From NCBI GenBank assembly GCA_965233625.1, contig OZ247499.1, positions 4,154,001 to 4,218,000 on the forward strand: a stretch of DNA of 64,000 bases. Reading direction: 5' to 3'. The notes below the pieces were generated by a model that was not told the DNA's origin, searched no databases, and saw nothing but the letters and a program-made list of their open reading frames with translations. Below, piece after piece: positions 33,568 to 42,355 of this stretch (within the stretch, counting starts at the first letter, position 1; the number at the start of each line of letters is the position of its first letter). The stretch is from G965233625 sp965233625 (GTDB taxonomy: Bacteria; Planctomycetota; Planctomycetia; Pirellulales; Pirellulaceae). The translations under genes and the position numbers were made by a program.

Positions 33568-35181
33568 TTACTTGCCGATGGCGTACAGCGTTGATCTTTC
33601 GGCGATAAACATCACGTCGTTGGCTGCGGCTGGCGACGCGGCAATGGACTTCGGCATGGCGATTTCGTTGATGGGATTGCCTTTGTTCATCGCCTTCGTG
33701 GGATCGGCAGACAGGCGGAAAATTGCTACGTCGCCATCTTCGTCGGCGATGTAGAAATAGTCGCCTGCGATGATGGGCGATGACCAGGTGCTGGCGAACA
33801 GATCGTAGTGCCAGTGCGGCCGGCCCGTTGTGGCGCTCAGGCAGTGCAGAATGCCGGAGGTGTCGGCGACGACCAGCAGATCATCTTTGATGCGGATTCG
33901 GCTGATGGTGCGGTGCATGGTTTCTTCAAATTCAATCTTGCCATTGCCGCTGGTGTCGAAAGTATCGAACTTCCAGACAAGTCTGGAATTGGGGTTGGGT
34001 GTGACAACATCGCCCATTGATAAATCAGCCGCCTGCAAACGTCGCTCTTCTGCAGTGCGGCCAGGGGCAGGTGTGACAATCTCCGGGCTAACGTCGCCAC
34101 GGCCCGACGGATCGATGCACCATAACAGGCCGGGTCCATCGCCGTGTTCCGGGTCCTGGCCGGTAGCGATATAAACTTTGTCCTGATAGACCAGCGGCGT
34201 TGCGATCAAATTGTTACGCGTGCCACGACCGCCCAGCATCCACTTCGACGTCTTGGGATTGCAGTCAAACTTCCACAACAGTTTGCCGCCGCCGGCGCCA
34301 TCGCCGCGTGGGTCAAAGCTATACAGCCAGCCATCGCCGCCGGGAAAGATGATCTGCGGCTGACCTTTGATCATGGCCAGCGCGGGCGACGCCCATTGGC
34401 CGTGTAGGACGTTCGCACCCGGTGAAGCATCCTGCCACAGCACTTTGCCGGTGTCTTTATGCAGGCAGACAAAAGAAGGCGCCTGCGGATTTACCACCTG
34501 CGCGTGGCTGGGGCCGACGCCATTGGGCGTGACCAGAAACAGCCGATGCCCATACACGACCACGTTGCTGCAACTCATGTTGTGTGGTGAAACGCCCAGG
34601 GTCGCCATCAGATCCACGTCCCACACAATGTCGGCCTCGTTACCGCGACGAACGGATTCGCTTTTAAAGGGGCCGTCGTTTTCGCCGTCGTGAAATCCGC
34701 GCGTATCCAGGCAGTAGATGTGGCAATTGTTCGCCACGTACCAGAGCCGCTGCCCTTGAATCGTTGGCGTGCTGCACACGCCTTGTAGTGGCCAGTCGTG
34801 CATGCGGCCTGTCGGTAGCTTGGGCGTGGTCGCTTGCCACAGGAACTTGCCGTCCTGCTGATCAAAGCAGAGCAAGACGCCTTTATCGACCGTGGCCGGG
34901 ATGCGTTTTAGATAACCCGCCGAATTGTTGGTGCCCACAAATACCTTGCCGTCCCCGGTGGCCACACCACCATAGGCGACGCTGCCCAGCTTGGCCGTCC
35001 ATTTAATGCGGGCGCCGGTTGCGACGTCCCACGATGTTGCAAGGCTTTGCAGTTGCGGGTCAACCGGCTTACGTTGGTTCCACGTCCACCAGACCATTCC
35101 CAGCGAGGCGAAGAAGGTCAGCGTCAGCAACAGCCGGACGTTGAACTGCAGCAAGCGGCTGAAGCGTGAAGATGTTGGCAT
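33568..35181 (-). CDS. PQQ-type beta-propeller protein with N-terminal membrane anchor
   Basis: 537 residues from ATG 35181, with AAAGGGGCGG well placed upstream. An N-terminal anchor (RLLLTLTFFASLGMVWW) follows a short basic cytoplasmic tail. Propeller blades carry the motif set FDQQDGKFLWQATTPKLP, HKDTGKVLWQDASPGANV, LYSFDPRGDGAGGGKLLWKF and a SNGKIEFEET EF-hand-like loop near residue 420. The blade pattern matches planctomycete outer-membrane-biogenesis-like (BamB-type) propellers. Whether PQQ binds cannot be read from the sequence. Its 3' end is convergent with the VWA gene (seven bases apart). Confidence 0.82.
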   Translation of the reverse strand: MPTSSRFSRLLQFNVRLLLTLTFFASLGMVWWTWNQRKPVDPQLQSLATSWDVATGARIKWTAKLGSVAYGGVATGDGKVFVGTNNSAGYLKRIPATVDKGVLLCFDQQDGKFLWQATTPKLPTGRMHDWPLQGVCSTPTIQGQRLWYVANNCHIYCLDTRGFHDGENDGPFKSESVRRGNEADIVWDVDLMATLGVSPHNMSCSNVVVYGHRLFLVTPNGVGPSHAQVVNPQAPSFVCLHKDTGKVLWQDASPGANVLHGQWASPALAMIKGQPQIIFPGGDGWLYSFDPRGDGAGGGKLLWKFDCNPKTSKWMLGGRGTRNNLIATPLVYQDKVYIATGQDPEHGDGPGLLWCIDPSGRGDVSPEIVTPAPGRTAEERRLQAADLSMGDVVTPNPNSRLVWKFDTFDTSGNGKIEFEETMHRTISRIRIKDDLLVVADTSGILHCLSATTGRPHWHYDLFASTWSSPIIAGDYFYIADEDGDVAIFRLSADPTKAMNKGNPINEIAMPKSIAASPAAANDVMFIAERSTLYAIGK

Positions 35182-35334
35182 CGTAACCGCCCCTTTCAAC
35201 AGAAGAAAATGCGGCGACTCGCACGCGGGGTGGACACGGATTTTACCATGCTGGCGCGAAACAGCTACACTTTATCCGTTACGGACACCGGCAATACGTT
35301 TCCGTCGCCCAGCAGCCACGGGAGGTAATCTCTG

Positions 35335-36447
35335 ATGAATAGCCCAACAAACGGTAACGACCACGAGTCGCTCTCTGACCGCGAGAAACGCTTGCGGGCG
35401 ATTCTTGATACGGCTGTTGAAGGCATCATCACGATTGATGAAAACGGCTTGATTGAATCGATCAACCCCAGTGGGGAACGGCTGTTTCAGTACAAGGCGG
35501 AAGAATTGCTGGGCCGCAATGTTTCTGTGCTGATGCCGCCGCCATATGCTGCGGAGCATGACGGGTACATCGATAACTATAAGAAAACAAGCGTGGCGAA
35601 GATCATTGGAATCGGCCGCGAAGTGACGGCGCTGCGCAAAGATGGCACGACGTTTCCGGTGCATCTTTCTGTCAGTGAAGTTCCGCTCTCCACCGGTAGG
35701 ATCTTCACGGGTTTTATTCACGACCTGACACAACGCGCCGAAGCAGAAGCCCGGCTGCTGGATTCCGCCCGGTTGGCCGCGATTGGCGAAGCCATGGCGG
35801 GTATGGCGCACGAAAGCCGCAACGCCTTGCAACGCAGCCAGGCGTGTTTAGACCTACTGGCCGACCGCGTGATGGAAGATGCAGAGTCCAACGATCTAAT
35901 CGAAGGCATCCAGCGTTCGCAGGACGAACTCTACCGGCTGTACGAAGAAGTCCGCAAATATGCCGCACCGGTGCAGATTACGCCCGAAACCTGCAACGCA
36001 GGCGAGATCGTGCGTCGCGCGTGGGGCGATATCGCTCAACTTGTAGATCACCGTGATGCAACCCTGGAGGAAGTCCATCGTATAGAAGATCTGAGTTGTA
36101 TCGCCGACCCATTCAGCCTGACCCAAGTGTTCAGAAACATCCTTGAGAACTCGGCGGATTCCTGTGCCGACCCGATGCGGATGACGGTGACGTACTCACT
36201 GGACGTGGACGCAGATAGTCTTGTTGTTTCGATGCTCGATAACGGGCCGGGGATTCCACCGGAAAACGCCGGCCGCGTGTTTGATTCTTTCTTCACTACC
36301 CGCGCGCACGGCACGGGACTCGGCATGGCGATTGCGCACCGTATCATGAAGGCGCACCGGGGCGACATCCGCATTAACCCCGCAGCCACAGACGGCGCGG
36401 AATTCATTGTGACCATTCCGCGTCACAGGGATCAGGCGGCCGGCTGA
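35335..36447 (+). CDS. PAS-domain sensor histidine kinase, FixL-like
   Basis: 370 residues, soluble. Residues ~15-130 are a PAS domain close to FixL: NVSVLMPPPYAAEHDGYIDN with His75 in the place of the FixL haem ligand, then IIGIGREVTALRKDGTTF with Arg95 in the place of the FixL distal Arg. The kinase core follows: H-box AAIGEAMAGMAHESRNALQ (His159), N-box QVFRNILENSADSC, G1 DNGPGIP, F-box FDSFFTTR, G2 GTGLGMAIA. So it is complete. Its 3' end faces that of a sigma-54 response regulator 24 bases away, the likely partner. Many non-haem PAS kinases share the His/Arg pattern, so oxygen sensing is only a possibility. Confidence 0.9.
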   Translation: MNSPTNGNDHESLSDREKRLRAILDTAVEGIITIDENGLIESINPSGERLFQYKAEELLGRNVSVLMPPPYAAEHDGYIDNYKKTSVAKIIGIGREVTALRKDGTTFPVHLSVSEVPLSTGRIFTGFIHDLTQRAEAEARLLDSARLAAIGEAMAGMAHESRNALQRSQACLDLLADRVMEDAESNDLIEGIQRSQDELYRLYEEVRKYAAPVQITPETCNAGEIVRRAWGDIAQLVDHRDATLEEVHRIEDLSCIADPFSLTQVFRNILENSADSCADPMRMTVTYSLDVDADSLVVSMLDNGPGIPPENAGRVFDSFFTTRAHGTGLGMAIAHRIMKAHRGDIRINPAATDGAEFIVTIPRHRDQAAG

Positions 36448-36471
36448 CGGAACGTAAGCCAGCACGAACTA

Positions 36472-37821
36472 TCAATCCTGATACTCTGCCTGCTCAATGG
36501 CGTATTTTTCAAGCAGACGGTAGAGACTGCGGCGGTTGATTCCCAGCCGTTTCGCCGCGCGGAGTTTATTGCCGTTTTCTGTCCGCATTGCGTGCACGAC
36601 GTGATTGCGGTTCACAGCGGCAAGCTGCTGCGTTGCGACGGGCGCCGGAGATTCCGGCGGTGCGCCGTTGGCGACTTCCTGGGGCAGATTCTCGATGCGG
36701 ATCATCCAGTCATCAGCCAGAATCTTGGCGCGGTCGATTGCGTTGACAAGCTGCCGGACATTGCCGGGCCAGTGATATTTCTTCAAAGCCGCGCGGGCCT
36801 CTGGTTGCCACTCCCAGCCGGGGCCTGTGAATTTATCGGCCAGCAGCAAAATGTCATCGCCCCGGTCGCGCAGCGGCGGTAGGGAAATGGTGAGCATATT
36901 AATCCGGTAGAAAAGATCTTCGCGGAACCGGTTGGCAGCGACTTCTTCCGCCAGGTCGCGATTGGTGGCAGCCAGCACGCGGACCTTCACGCGGCGGTCT
37001 TTCACAGAACCAACACGCCGCATCCAGCCATCTTCCAGCACACGCAGCAGTTTGGGTTGAAGTGAAGGCGCCAGTTCGCCAATTTCGTCGATGAACAGCG
37101 TACCGCCATCGGCCACTTCAAACAGCCCTTCTTTGCCGGCAGCCGCGCCGGTGAAGGCGCCCTTCTCGTGACCGAACAGCTCACTCTCTAGCAATGACTC
37201 CGGCAGCGCCGCACAGTTGATCACCACCAGAGGTTTCTGCGCCAGCGTGCTTGAGCGGTGCAATGCTTTGGCGACCAGTTCCTTGCCCGATCCGCTTTCT
37301 CCTTGAATGAGGATCGGTTTAGTGGTGGGCGCTACACGTTCGATAAGGCGATAAACCTCCTGCATGGGTTCCGACTCGCCGATCATGCCGCCTGTGGACT
37401 GCGACCGTTGCACCAGCGCGCGGAGCTGCCGGTTCTCTTTGCGCATGCGGCTGGACTCGACCGCCCTCTCAACCACGGCAGCCAAGTGCGGGAAGCGTAC
37501 AGGCTTGGTTAGAAAGTCGTGGGCGCCAAGCTTCATGGCCTGCACAGCGGTTTGAATCGTGCCTTGCCCCGTGAGCATCACGGCTTCGACTTCGGGGTTG
37601 GACTGTTTGAGTTTCTCCAGCAGCTCAATGCCGCTCATTCCCGGCATCGAATAGTCCAGCACCGCCACACTAAATTCCCGCGTTGCCGCCAGCTTCAGCG
37701 CCCCGGCGCCGTCCGCGGCGGTTGCGACCGCATAGCCGCGCCCTTCGAAATACTGGGCGGACCGTTTGCGGATTTCGTCATCGTCATCCACGATTAACAG
37801 ATCGGCAATGTGATCGCTCAT
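36472..37821 (-). CDS. Sigma-54-dependent response regulator, NtrC family
   Basis: 449 residues from ATG 37821. Receiver domain with LLIVDDDDEIRKR and phospho-acceptor Asp56 (AVLDYSMPGMSG) and conserved Lys in FLTKPVRF; AAA+ domain with Walker A GESGSGKELVAKALHRSS, the GAFTGA loop for sigma-54 contact, Walker B GGTLFIDEIGEL and the arginine-finger region FREDLFYRINML; C-terminal Fis-type helix-turn-helix (KLRAAKRLGINRRSLYRLL). It activates sigma-54 promoters when phosphorylated, probably by the convergent kinase. Domains are complete. Confidence 0.95.
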   Translation of the reverse strand: MSDHIADLLIVDDDDEIRKRSAQYFEGRGYAVATAADGAGALKLAATREFSVAVLDYSMPGMSGIELLEKLKQSNPEVEAVMLTGQGTIQTAVQAMKLGAHDFLTKPVRFPHLAAVVERAVESSRMRKENRQLRALVQRSQSTGGMIGESEPMQEVYRLIERVAPTTKPILIQGESGSGKELVAKALHRSSTLAQKPLVVINCAALPESLLESELFGHEKGAFTGAAAGKEGLFEVADGGTLFIDEIGELAPSLQPKLLRVLEDGWMRRVGSVKDRRVKVRVLAATNRDLAEEVAANRFREDLFYRINMLTISLPPLRDRGDDILLLADKFTGPGWEWQPEARAALKKYHWPGNVRQLVNAIDRAKILADDWMIRIENLPQEVANGAPPESPAPVATQQLAAVNRNHVVHAMRTENGNKLRAAKRLGINRRSLYRLLEKYAIEQAEYQD

Positions 37822-37915
37822 TGCTTGATATCTTCCACGCCTGTGAGATAGTGCCTCTATCATCGTAATGTAAAGCTTGACAGGAAGTGTGCGGGAACGG
37901 ATTTACTTCACGGCA

Positions 37916-37989
37916 ATAAAAAGCCGCCGGCGCGACTGGCCAGATTGACGTGGGGCAGAGAACGCATCTGGCAGCAGCCTGCCGGCGGC
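37916..37989 (-). terminator. Probable rho-independent terminator downstream of the small membrane protein gene
   Basis: On the minus strand GCCGCCGGC (37981-37989) pairs with GCCGGCGGC (37923-37931) and is followed by TTTTTAT. The 49-base interior (contains a smaller CCAGATG/CATCTGG-like pairing) makes the hairpin long. It lies 35 bases beyond the stop at 38025. Confidence 0.55.
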
Positions 37990-38024
37990 AGACCCTCCAA
38001 TCTAATTTCGTGCTGGACTCCGCG

Positions 38025-38237
38025 TTATTGCATGGCCAGGATCACCAGCAGTGTCGCCAGGCTTAACAGCGCACCTGCGGAAACCAGAAGTGTCAGAACC
38101 CGCGAAACCGAGCGGCCAGCGAACAGGTCGTCTTCAATCTGCTGGGCACGGTTCTCGCGATTGAACGCCTTGGTCCAGACAGGGTGCAATTGCTCATTAA
38201 CGCCGTGCAGATCAGAAGGGTGCAGGTTCGCAGACAT
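38025..38237 (-). CDS. Small single-pass membrane protein, 70 residues
   Basis: The ATG at 38237 is preceded by AAAAGGAACTCTTCC, a strong ribosome-binding site. A hydrophilic N-terminal half (LHPSDLHGVNEQLHPVWTKA, then NRENRAQQIEDDLFAGR) is followed by one C-terminal membrane helix (VLTLLVSAGALLSLATLLVI) and AMQ. A tail-anchored layout. No family recognised; neighbours are the NtrC regulator and the globin, and the strong site plus terminator suggest good expression. Confidence 0.75.
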   Translation of the reverse strand: MSANLHPSDLHGVNEQLHPVWTKAFNRENRAQQIEDDLFAGRSVSRVLTLLVSAGALLSLATLLVILAMQ

Positions 38238-38531
38238 GGAAGAGTTCCTTTTAGATTGGTAAGGTCAACAGTGCTCAACGCCGTAGCGGTATCGCAAGCT
38301 GCGCGCCAAACCAAAGGTCCAAAGTCAGGAATGTTCATTTGCAGCCATATACAAGCTGTCTGCGTCCGCGTTTTTGTCCGGGCAAGCGTCGTTGCATCGA
38401 ATTCGCGGTGTGCTGATCCGCACACTGCACACTGTGCACCGCTCACTTGCACAGGCGTCTTTATCGTTGCTGCTGGCTGAATCTAGCGACACTGCCAGGA
38501 GGCGCCCCAACCGGCGCGACGTTTGCAATAT

Positions 38532-39011
38532 ATGTATGATGAGCCACAAGCCCCGACCGGTTCTCTAACAGAATGTGAATACACCGTGGACGAGAATCTA
38601 AACCAGGTTATCCAGAGCTTTCACCGGGCGCGACGCAATGGCGATCTCTTCACGACGTTTTACGAGAAGTTCTTCGCCAGTTCGCCGGAGATTCCACCGC
38701 TGTTTGTGCGGACAGATTTCGACCGCCAGAAACGCATGCTCAGACAGTCGCTGTTAGAGCTTTTGAATTTCGCCGCCGGTATCGAAACAGCCGTCGAAGA
38801 AACCGTGCAACTGGGCCGGATGCACGCAAATCTGAATATCCGCAGCGTTCACTTTGACTGGTGGCTGGACGCGTTGCTTGCCGCACTTGCCGAGCACGAT
38901 ACGGAGTTCACCCCGGAACTGAAGACGAAGTGGAAGCAGGCTCTGCAACCGGGCATCGAAGCCATGCGGCAATCGATGCAACAGGGCGAAGAGGACACAC
39001 AAGCCCGTTGA
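38532..39011 (+). CDS. Globin family protein
   Basis: 159 residues from ATG 38532; TTG 38523 and GTG 38586 are alternatives and no ribosome site decides. The sequence has the layout of a single-domain bacterial globin: FTTFYEKFFASSPEIPPLF (A/B helices), TDFDRQKRMLRQSLLELLNF (E helix), the haem-ligand region QLGRMHANLNIRSVHFDWW with His98 in the F8 place, and a terminal helix (FTPELKTKWKQALQPGIEA). The family includes oxygen-binding, nitric-oxide-handling and sensory globins. It lies one gene away from a FixL-like kinase pair, and the next gene (DUF1990) converges on it with one base between. Confidence 0.85.
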   Translation: MYDEPQAPTGSLTECEYTVDENLNQVIQSFHRARRNGDLFTTFYEKFFASSPEIPPLFVRTDFDRQKRMLRQSLLELLNFAAGIETAVEETVQLGRMHANLNIRSVHFDWWLDALLAALAEHDTEFTPELKTKWKQALQPGIEAMRQSMQQGEEDTQAR

Positions 39012-39012
39012 A

Positions 39013-39501
39013 TTAAAGCTGCTCCATCGCCCGGAAAGAATCGCGGACGAACCGCTGTTGAATCCGGCGGATCAACGGCGCCGCAACACGGTAACGTGGC
39101 TTCACACGGGAACAGGAGCGGATGCTGTACCAGACGGCGCCGGTCTGTGGATGCAGCGTCAGGCGGAAGTATTCTTCGCCTTCGAGCGGATGCTGTGACA
39201 AGGTCTGACAGCAGAGAGTGAACTTGCCGCCGCCCGCCGGCGTATTACTGGCTGGTTCGTCCCAGATGCGGCGCCAACGGCATTGGCTCAGAAACCGCAA
39301 ACCCGCCCACCGCGTGGCGATGGTATATGCCTGCCCCACCTGCGGCGGAGCTTGCGCGTTTTGACCGTTGGCGTCGAGGACGCTGACCCAGCCCAGATCG
39401 AACATCCGCCACGCCAGCAGCGCGTGGCGGGCCGCCTGGAAGACAGCTTGGCCCTGTCCCAACTGACGCTGCTTATCAATGACGTACGTCGTGCAGATCA
39501 A
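39013..39501 (-). CDS. DUF1990 domain-containing protein
   Basis: 162 residues from TTG 39501, nine bases after the DUF6807 gene on the same strand, hence one transcript. Family segments: GQAYTIATRWAGLRFLSQCR near the middle, EEYFRLTLHPQTGAVWYSIR and YRVAAPLIRRIQQRFVRDS at the end. DUF1990 proteins are ~170-200 residues and of unknown function. The N-terminal sequence (HALLAWRMFDLGWVSVLDA) fits the family start region, so the TTG is plausible. Confidence 0.85.
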   Translation of the reverse strand: MICTTYVIDKQRQLGQGQAVFQAARHALLAWRMFDLGWVSVLDANGQNAQAPPQVGQAYTIATRWAGLRFLSQCRWRRIWDEPASNTPAGGGKFTLCCQTLSQHPLEGEEYFRLTLHPQTGAVWYSIRSCSRVKPRYRVAAPLIRRIQQRFVRDSFRAMEQL

Positions 39502-39510
39502 ACGCGGCGC

Positions 39511-40449
39511 CTACTTGGCGACTTGTGCGTATCGCTTGAAGGCTTCGGCAATGCCGGCGGATTTGGTATCGCCTTTGTGCAGCAGCACGCGGTAACGCAA
39601 GGTGAAGGTTTCGCCATCTTTCATCTTGTGCGTGCCGTCTTTGCCAGACGCCTTACCGTAGAAGTCTTTCAGCCCGAACGGGTTGGCCGCGAACAGCCCG
39701 TACGTACGCACGTGCCAGTGGGTGGGGTAACGGAAGCTGCTGGGATGATTCAAAATGGCAATGCCCACCGTGTTGCCTTTGACGGGTCCGACGTAATCCA
39801 CCCACGAGGCCGGCTTGCCCCAGGCGCCTTTGTCCGTCTGGCCTTCGCTGTTGGTGATCGTGCCGCCCAGCTTCGAGTCAACCTTCATCGTACCTGCGGT
39901 GCGGACGCCGAAGCTGCCCTCTTTGGTATCGCCGAAAACCGTGTCGCCCTTGGCGGTGACGGTTACATCAACATCAATGTAGTTCATGCCTTCATCCACG
40001 CCGAAGGTCAGCGTACGCACATCACTACAGACGGTCTTGCCTTCGGGCGTGACCCAATCGTTGCGGGTCGTAATCACAGCGGTGTCGCCGCCGGTGGTCT
40101 TCAGAAATTCGCGATGTTCAATCGAACCGGCGCCTTCGTTCTCGTGCCAGAAGCTGACACCATTCACGTCGCCGTGATCGAACCAGAAAGACCGGTGATG
40201 CGGATGATCCCCGCGTTCGCCTTCGCCCGCCTTACGCATCGGATAAGCACGCGTGATCTCGCTGCCATGCGGCCCGTGCAGCGGCCACAGAATAGGTTTG
40301 GTTTTCGATTTCTTTACGTAGCGTGTCAGCAGTTTGCCGTTCTGCCAGACCTCGACACCGTCATCACTCTTCTTTACTTCAAACGGAGCAGCTTGCAGCG
40401 AAGTGGAAAGCAGACAAGCAGCCAGGAAGCATATCGCAGCGCGTATCAT
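39511..40449 (-). CDS. Exported DUF6807 (PmoA-like) family protein
   Basis: 312 residues from ATG 40449, which supplies a signal peptide (IRAAICFLAACLLSTSLQA); the longer frame above it is spurious. Mature part: FEVKKSDDGVEVWQNGKLLT, then HGPHGSEITRAYPMRKAGEG, DHPHHRSFWFDHGDVNGVSF and the terminal FTLRYRVLLHKGDTKSAGI. DUF6807 proteins, sometimes called PmoA-family, are abundant in planctomycetes and in sugar-degradation gene sets; function unknown. Heads a two-gene unit with DUF1990. Confidence 0.85.
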   Translation of the reverse strand: MIRAAICFLAACLLSTSLQAAPFEVKKSDDGVEVWQNGKLLTRYVKKSKTKPILWPLHGPHGSEITRAYPMRKAGEGERGDHPHHRSFWFDHGDVNGVSFWHENEGAGSIEHREFLKTTGGDTAVITTRNDWVTPEGKTVCSDVRTLTFGVDEGMNYIDVDVTVTAKGDTVFGDTKEGSFGVRTAGTMKVDSKLGGTITNSEGQTDKGAWGKPASWVDYVGPVKGNTVGIAILNHPSSFRYPTHWHVRTYGLFAANPFGLKDFYGKASGKDGTHKMKDGETFTLRYRVLLHKGDTKSAGIAEAFKRYAQVAK

Positions 40450-40614
40450 AGATTTAAACTCTCTGTGGTGGGAAACGTCATGCGCATCGGAACGTGCCAT
40501 TATGGTAATCCAACGCGGGGCAGCGTGCGAATCGGGCGTAAGGCACGTACCAGAGCGTTGCGTCTGCGAATTTTTCACCTTAGCAACGCACGCAAATACC
40601 CAGTAACACAACGC

Positions 40615-40645
40615 AAAACGCCACGGCGATTTACCGCGGCGTTTT
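40615..40645 (-). terminator. Rho-independent terminator, hairpin with AAAACGCC/GGCGTTTT arms
   Basis: AAAACGCC at 40615-40622 and GGCGTTTT at 40638-40645 are exact complements with CGG/CCG pairing inside; U-run present on both strands. It lies 28 bases beyond the stop of the gene 40673-41299, and could serve both directions. Confidence 0.75.
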
Positions 40646-40672
40646 GTTGGAAAGTTTGAATTTGGAAGCTGC

Positions 40673-41299
40673 TTAGTTGCCGAAGCGTACGCTGAAGCTG
40701 CCAAAGCTCACGCTACGGCCACGGCGAGGGAGGTCGCGGTGATCGTGCACGGGGCGGACAACCGGGTGCACGACGGGGCGGCCAACTGGACGTCCTACCG
40801 GGCGACCGATAGGCCGGGGGGTAGCGCAGCCAGGACGCTGGAGGGCTTTCATCTGCTTCACATCAATCAGCATCAGGTGCAGGCAGTCTTCCAGGTCGTG
40901 CAACAGGTGTTTGACGTGCCGCGTGTCGCAGTGCACCTGGCCGTGACCGTACCGGGCGGCGCGTTCGGTGGCGGCGATCATATCGGCGACGTGGTGGAAC
41001 AGGCGATCCAAGCGGGTCAGGTACGCGTCCAGCAGGTAGATGTCGCGATGGCTGACAGCGATCAGGTGCACCTTATCCGCCAGAGCGGCCACATCGTACG
41101 AATCGCTCAGCAGGTGGCGGTAGTAAGGCGTACGGGAGTAATGTTCACGCACCTCTGTGGTCAGCGCACGGCCCTTGAACTTTACACGCAGAGCCAGCGT
41201 ATCAAGATGATCATAGACGTCAGCCGATGCGGTAGAGGCAGCTGCCATCAGGACAATTGCACTGAAAACGCCAGCGGTGAGATTGGTAAGTTTAGTCAT
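40673..41299 (-). CDS. Exported hypothetical protein with Arg/Pro/Val C-terminal repeats
   Basis: 208 residues from ATG 41299, with AAAGGG upstream. A signal peptide (KLTNLTAGVFSAIVLMAAAS) ends near SASA. The mature part is His-rich and helical (YYRHLLSDSYDVAALADKVH, LHDLEDCLHLMLIDVKQM), suited to metal binding. The C-terminus is a repeat of PVGRPVVHPVVRPV units followed by a basic tail (SVSFGSFSVRFGN). No family recognised. The 359-base gap beyond its start (41300-41658) is A+T-rich around 41395-41520 and shows no gene. Confidence 0.7.
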   Translation of the reverse strand: MTKLTNLTAGVFSAIVLMAAASTASADVYDHLDTLALRVKFKGRALTTEVREHYSRTPYYRHLLSDSYDVAALADKVHLIAVSHRDIYLLDAYLTRLDRLFHHVADMIAATERAARYGHGQVHCDTRHVKHLLHDLEDCLHLMLIDVKQMKALQRPGCATPRPIGRPVGRPVGRPVVHPVVRPVHDHRDLPRRGRSVSFGSFSVRFGN

Positions 41300-41658
41300 G
41301 ATAACGACCCTTTCGTGGTGCGTGTATGTTTGGTGGTTGTGATGGCATGACGTAAAAGCAACCACCGCGCCAATGGCGCCAGCAGTGCAAACATTTGCGA
41401 TGCAAGTCGTTTAATTCAAATAACTTGAGAATATTTGTTTTTATTTCCCTCAGGATTTTGTCCGATAACGCGACTTTCCGCTTTCCACTATGTGTTGCTT
41501 TTTTGACTGCGCTGCAAAATCAGAATGAGGGCGCAGGTGGATGCGTCTGGCAGGTGCTATCCGCCGGTGCGGGTTGGTGTTCCGGGTAAACGGGGCGCCG
41601 GGCTATACTGCCCGTTCAGAATTCACCGGAACGAACTTCATGGAAGGAGCGATTCAAC

Positions 41659-42267
41659 GTGAAAACGCTTTTTGTGGCCACGATCGCCACCCAACTTTGC
41701 ATTGCCCTGTGCTGCAATGCCCTGGCCGGCCAGCCGGCGGAGAATCAGCCCAGCGTCTCTCCCGTTTTCGATGCGCCGCCTGAACCTGCAACACAGGAGG
41801 CCGCGCCACCTGCCGGCGCCAGCGATATACAAATCAACCCGCAGAAGTGGCAGCAGATGCGTGGCGAAATCTTGCGGATCAGGCAGCAACTGGGGTTTAA
41901 TCCGCTGGCGGAACTCAACCTGGGCGACGACGAAGCAAGCGATGACCTGTTCGCCAGAACACTCGACGGCGTCGCCGGCGCAAAGTCAGAAACAAAACCA
42001 CCCGCGCCGCAGCAGCTTCCTCCCGCAATTCCGCCGCTTGGCACACCGCCCGTCATCTCAGGGCTGCCGCTGCTGCCTCCGCCACCTAGCATCCCCACGA
42101 CGCCACCGGCGGCAGAACTCAGCTACCGCGATACATTGCTGGCAGCCGCACGCAAGCTCGACCGCAAAGCGGACTTTTTAGAAGATACTGACCGCGTGCC
42201 AGAAGCACGGAAACTACGCCGCTTAGCTGGCCGCATCCGCAACGAGGCACTGGGCAAGGAACGCTAA
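41659..42267 (+). CDS. Exported proline-rich hypothetical protein
   Basis: 202 residues from GTG 41659 with AAGGAG nine bases upstream. A signal peptide (LFVATIATQLCIALCCNALA) is followed by a Pro/Ala linker, a helix (PQKWQQMRGEILRIRQQLGF), a long Pro stretch (PLGTPPVISGLPLLPPPPSI) and a C-terminal basic helical region (YRDTLLAAARKLDRKADFLE). No enzyme motif. The pattern suggests an envelope adaptor or scaffold, but that is inference. Confidence 0.65.
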   Translation: MKTLFVATIATQLCIALCCNALAGQPAENQPSVSPVFDAPPEPATQEAAPPAGASDIQINPQKWQQMRGEILRIRQQLGFNPLAELNLGDDEASDDLFARTLDGVAGAKSETKPPAPQQLPPAIPPLGTPPVISGLPLLPPPPSIPTTPPAAELSYRDTLLAAARKLDRKADFLEDTDRVPEARKLRRLAGRIRNEALGKER

Positions 42268-42304
42268 AACAAAGCGTTCGTTGTGATCGCACAACCCTTC
42301 AAAC

Positions 42305-42326
42305 GTAGGGCAGGCGCCCGCCTGCC
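42305..42326. repeat. Single unit of the GTAGGxCAGGCGCCxGCCTG palindromic family
   Basis: GTAGGGCAGGCGCCCGCCTG plus CC, a near copy of one arm of the inverted repeats at 6725 and 51281. It lies in the 88-base gap between two convergent genes. Confidence 0.7.
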
Positions 42327-42355
42327 GGATGCTGAACGGCGTCGCAAGCGCGGCG

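Noticed and set aside
38330..38530. A sigma-54 promoter before the globin gene
   Set aside because: The best candidate (GGCAAGCGTCGTTGCA region) fits the -24 element poorly, so I did not list it.
39283..40659. A 458-codon plus-strand frame over the DUF6807 and DUF1990 genes
   Set aside because: It is the mirror of two well-supported minus-strand genes; the translated sequence has no domain pattern, and such long mirror frames are usual at this G+C.
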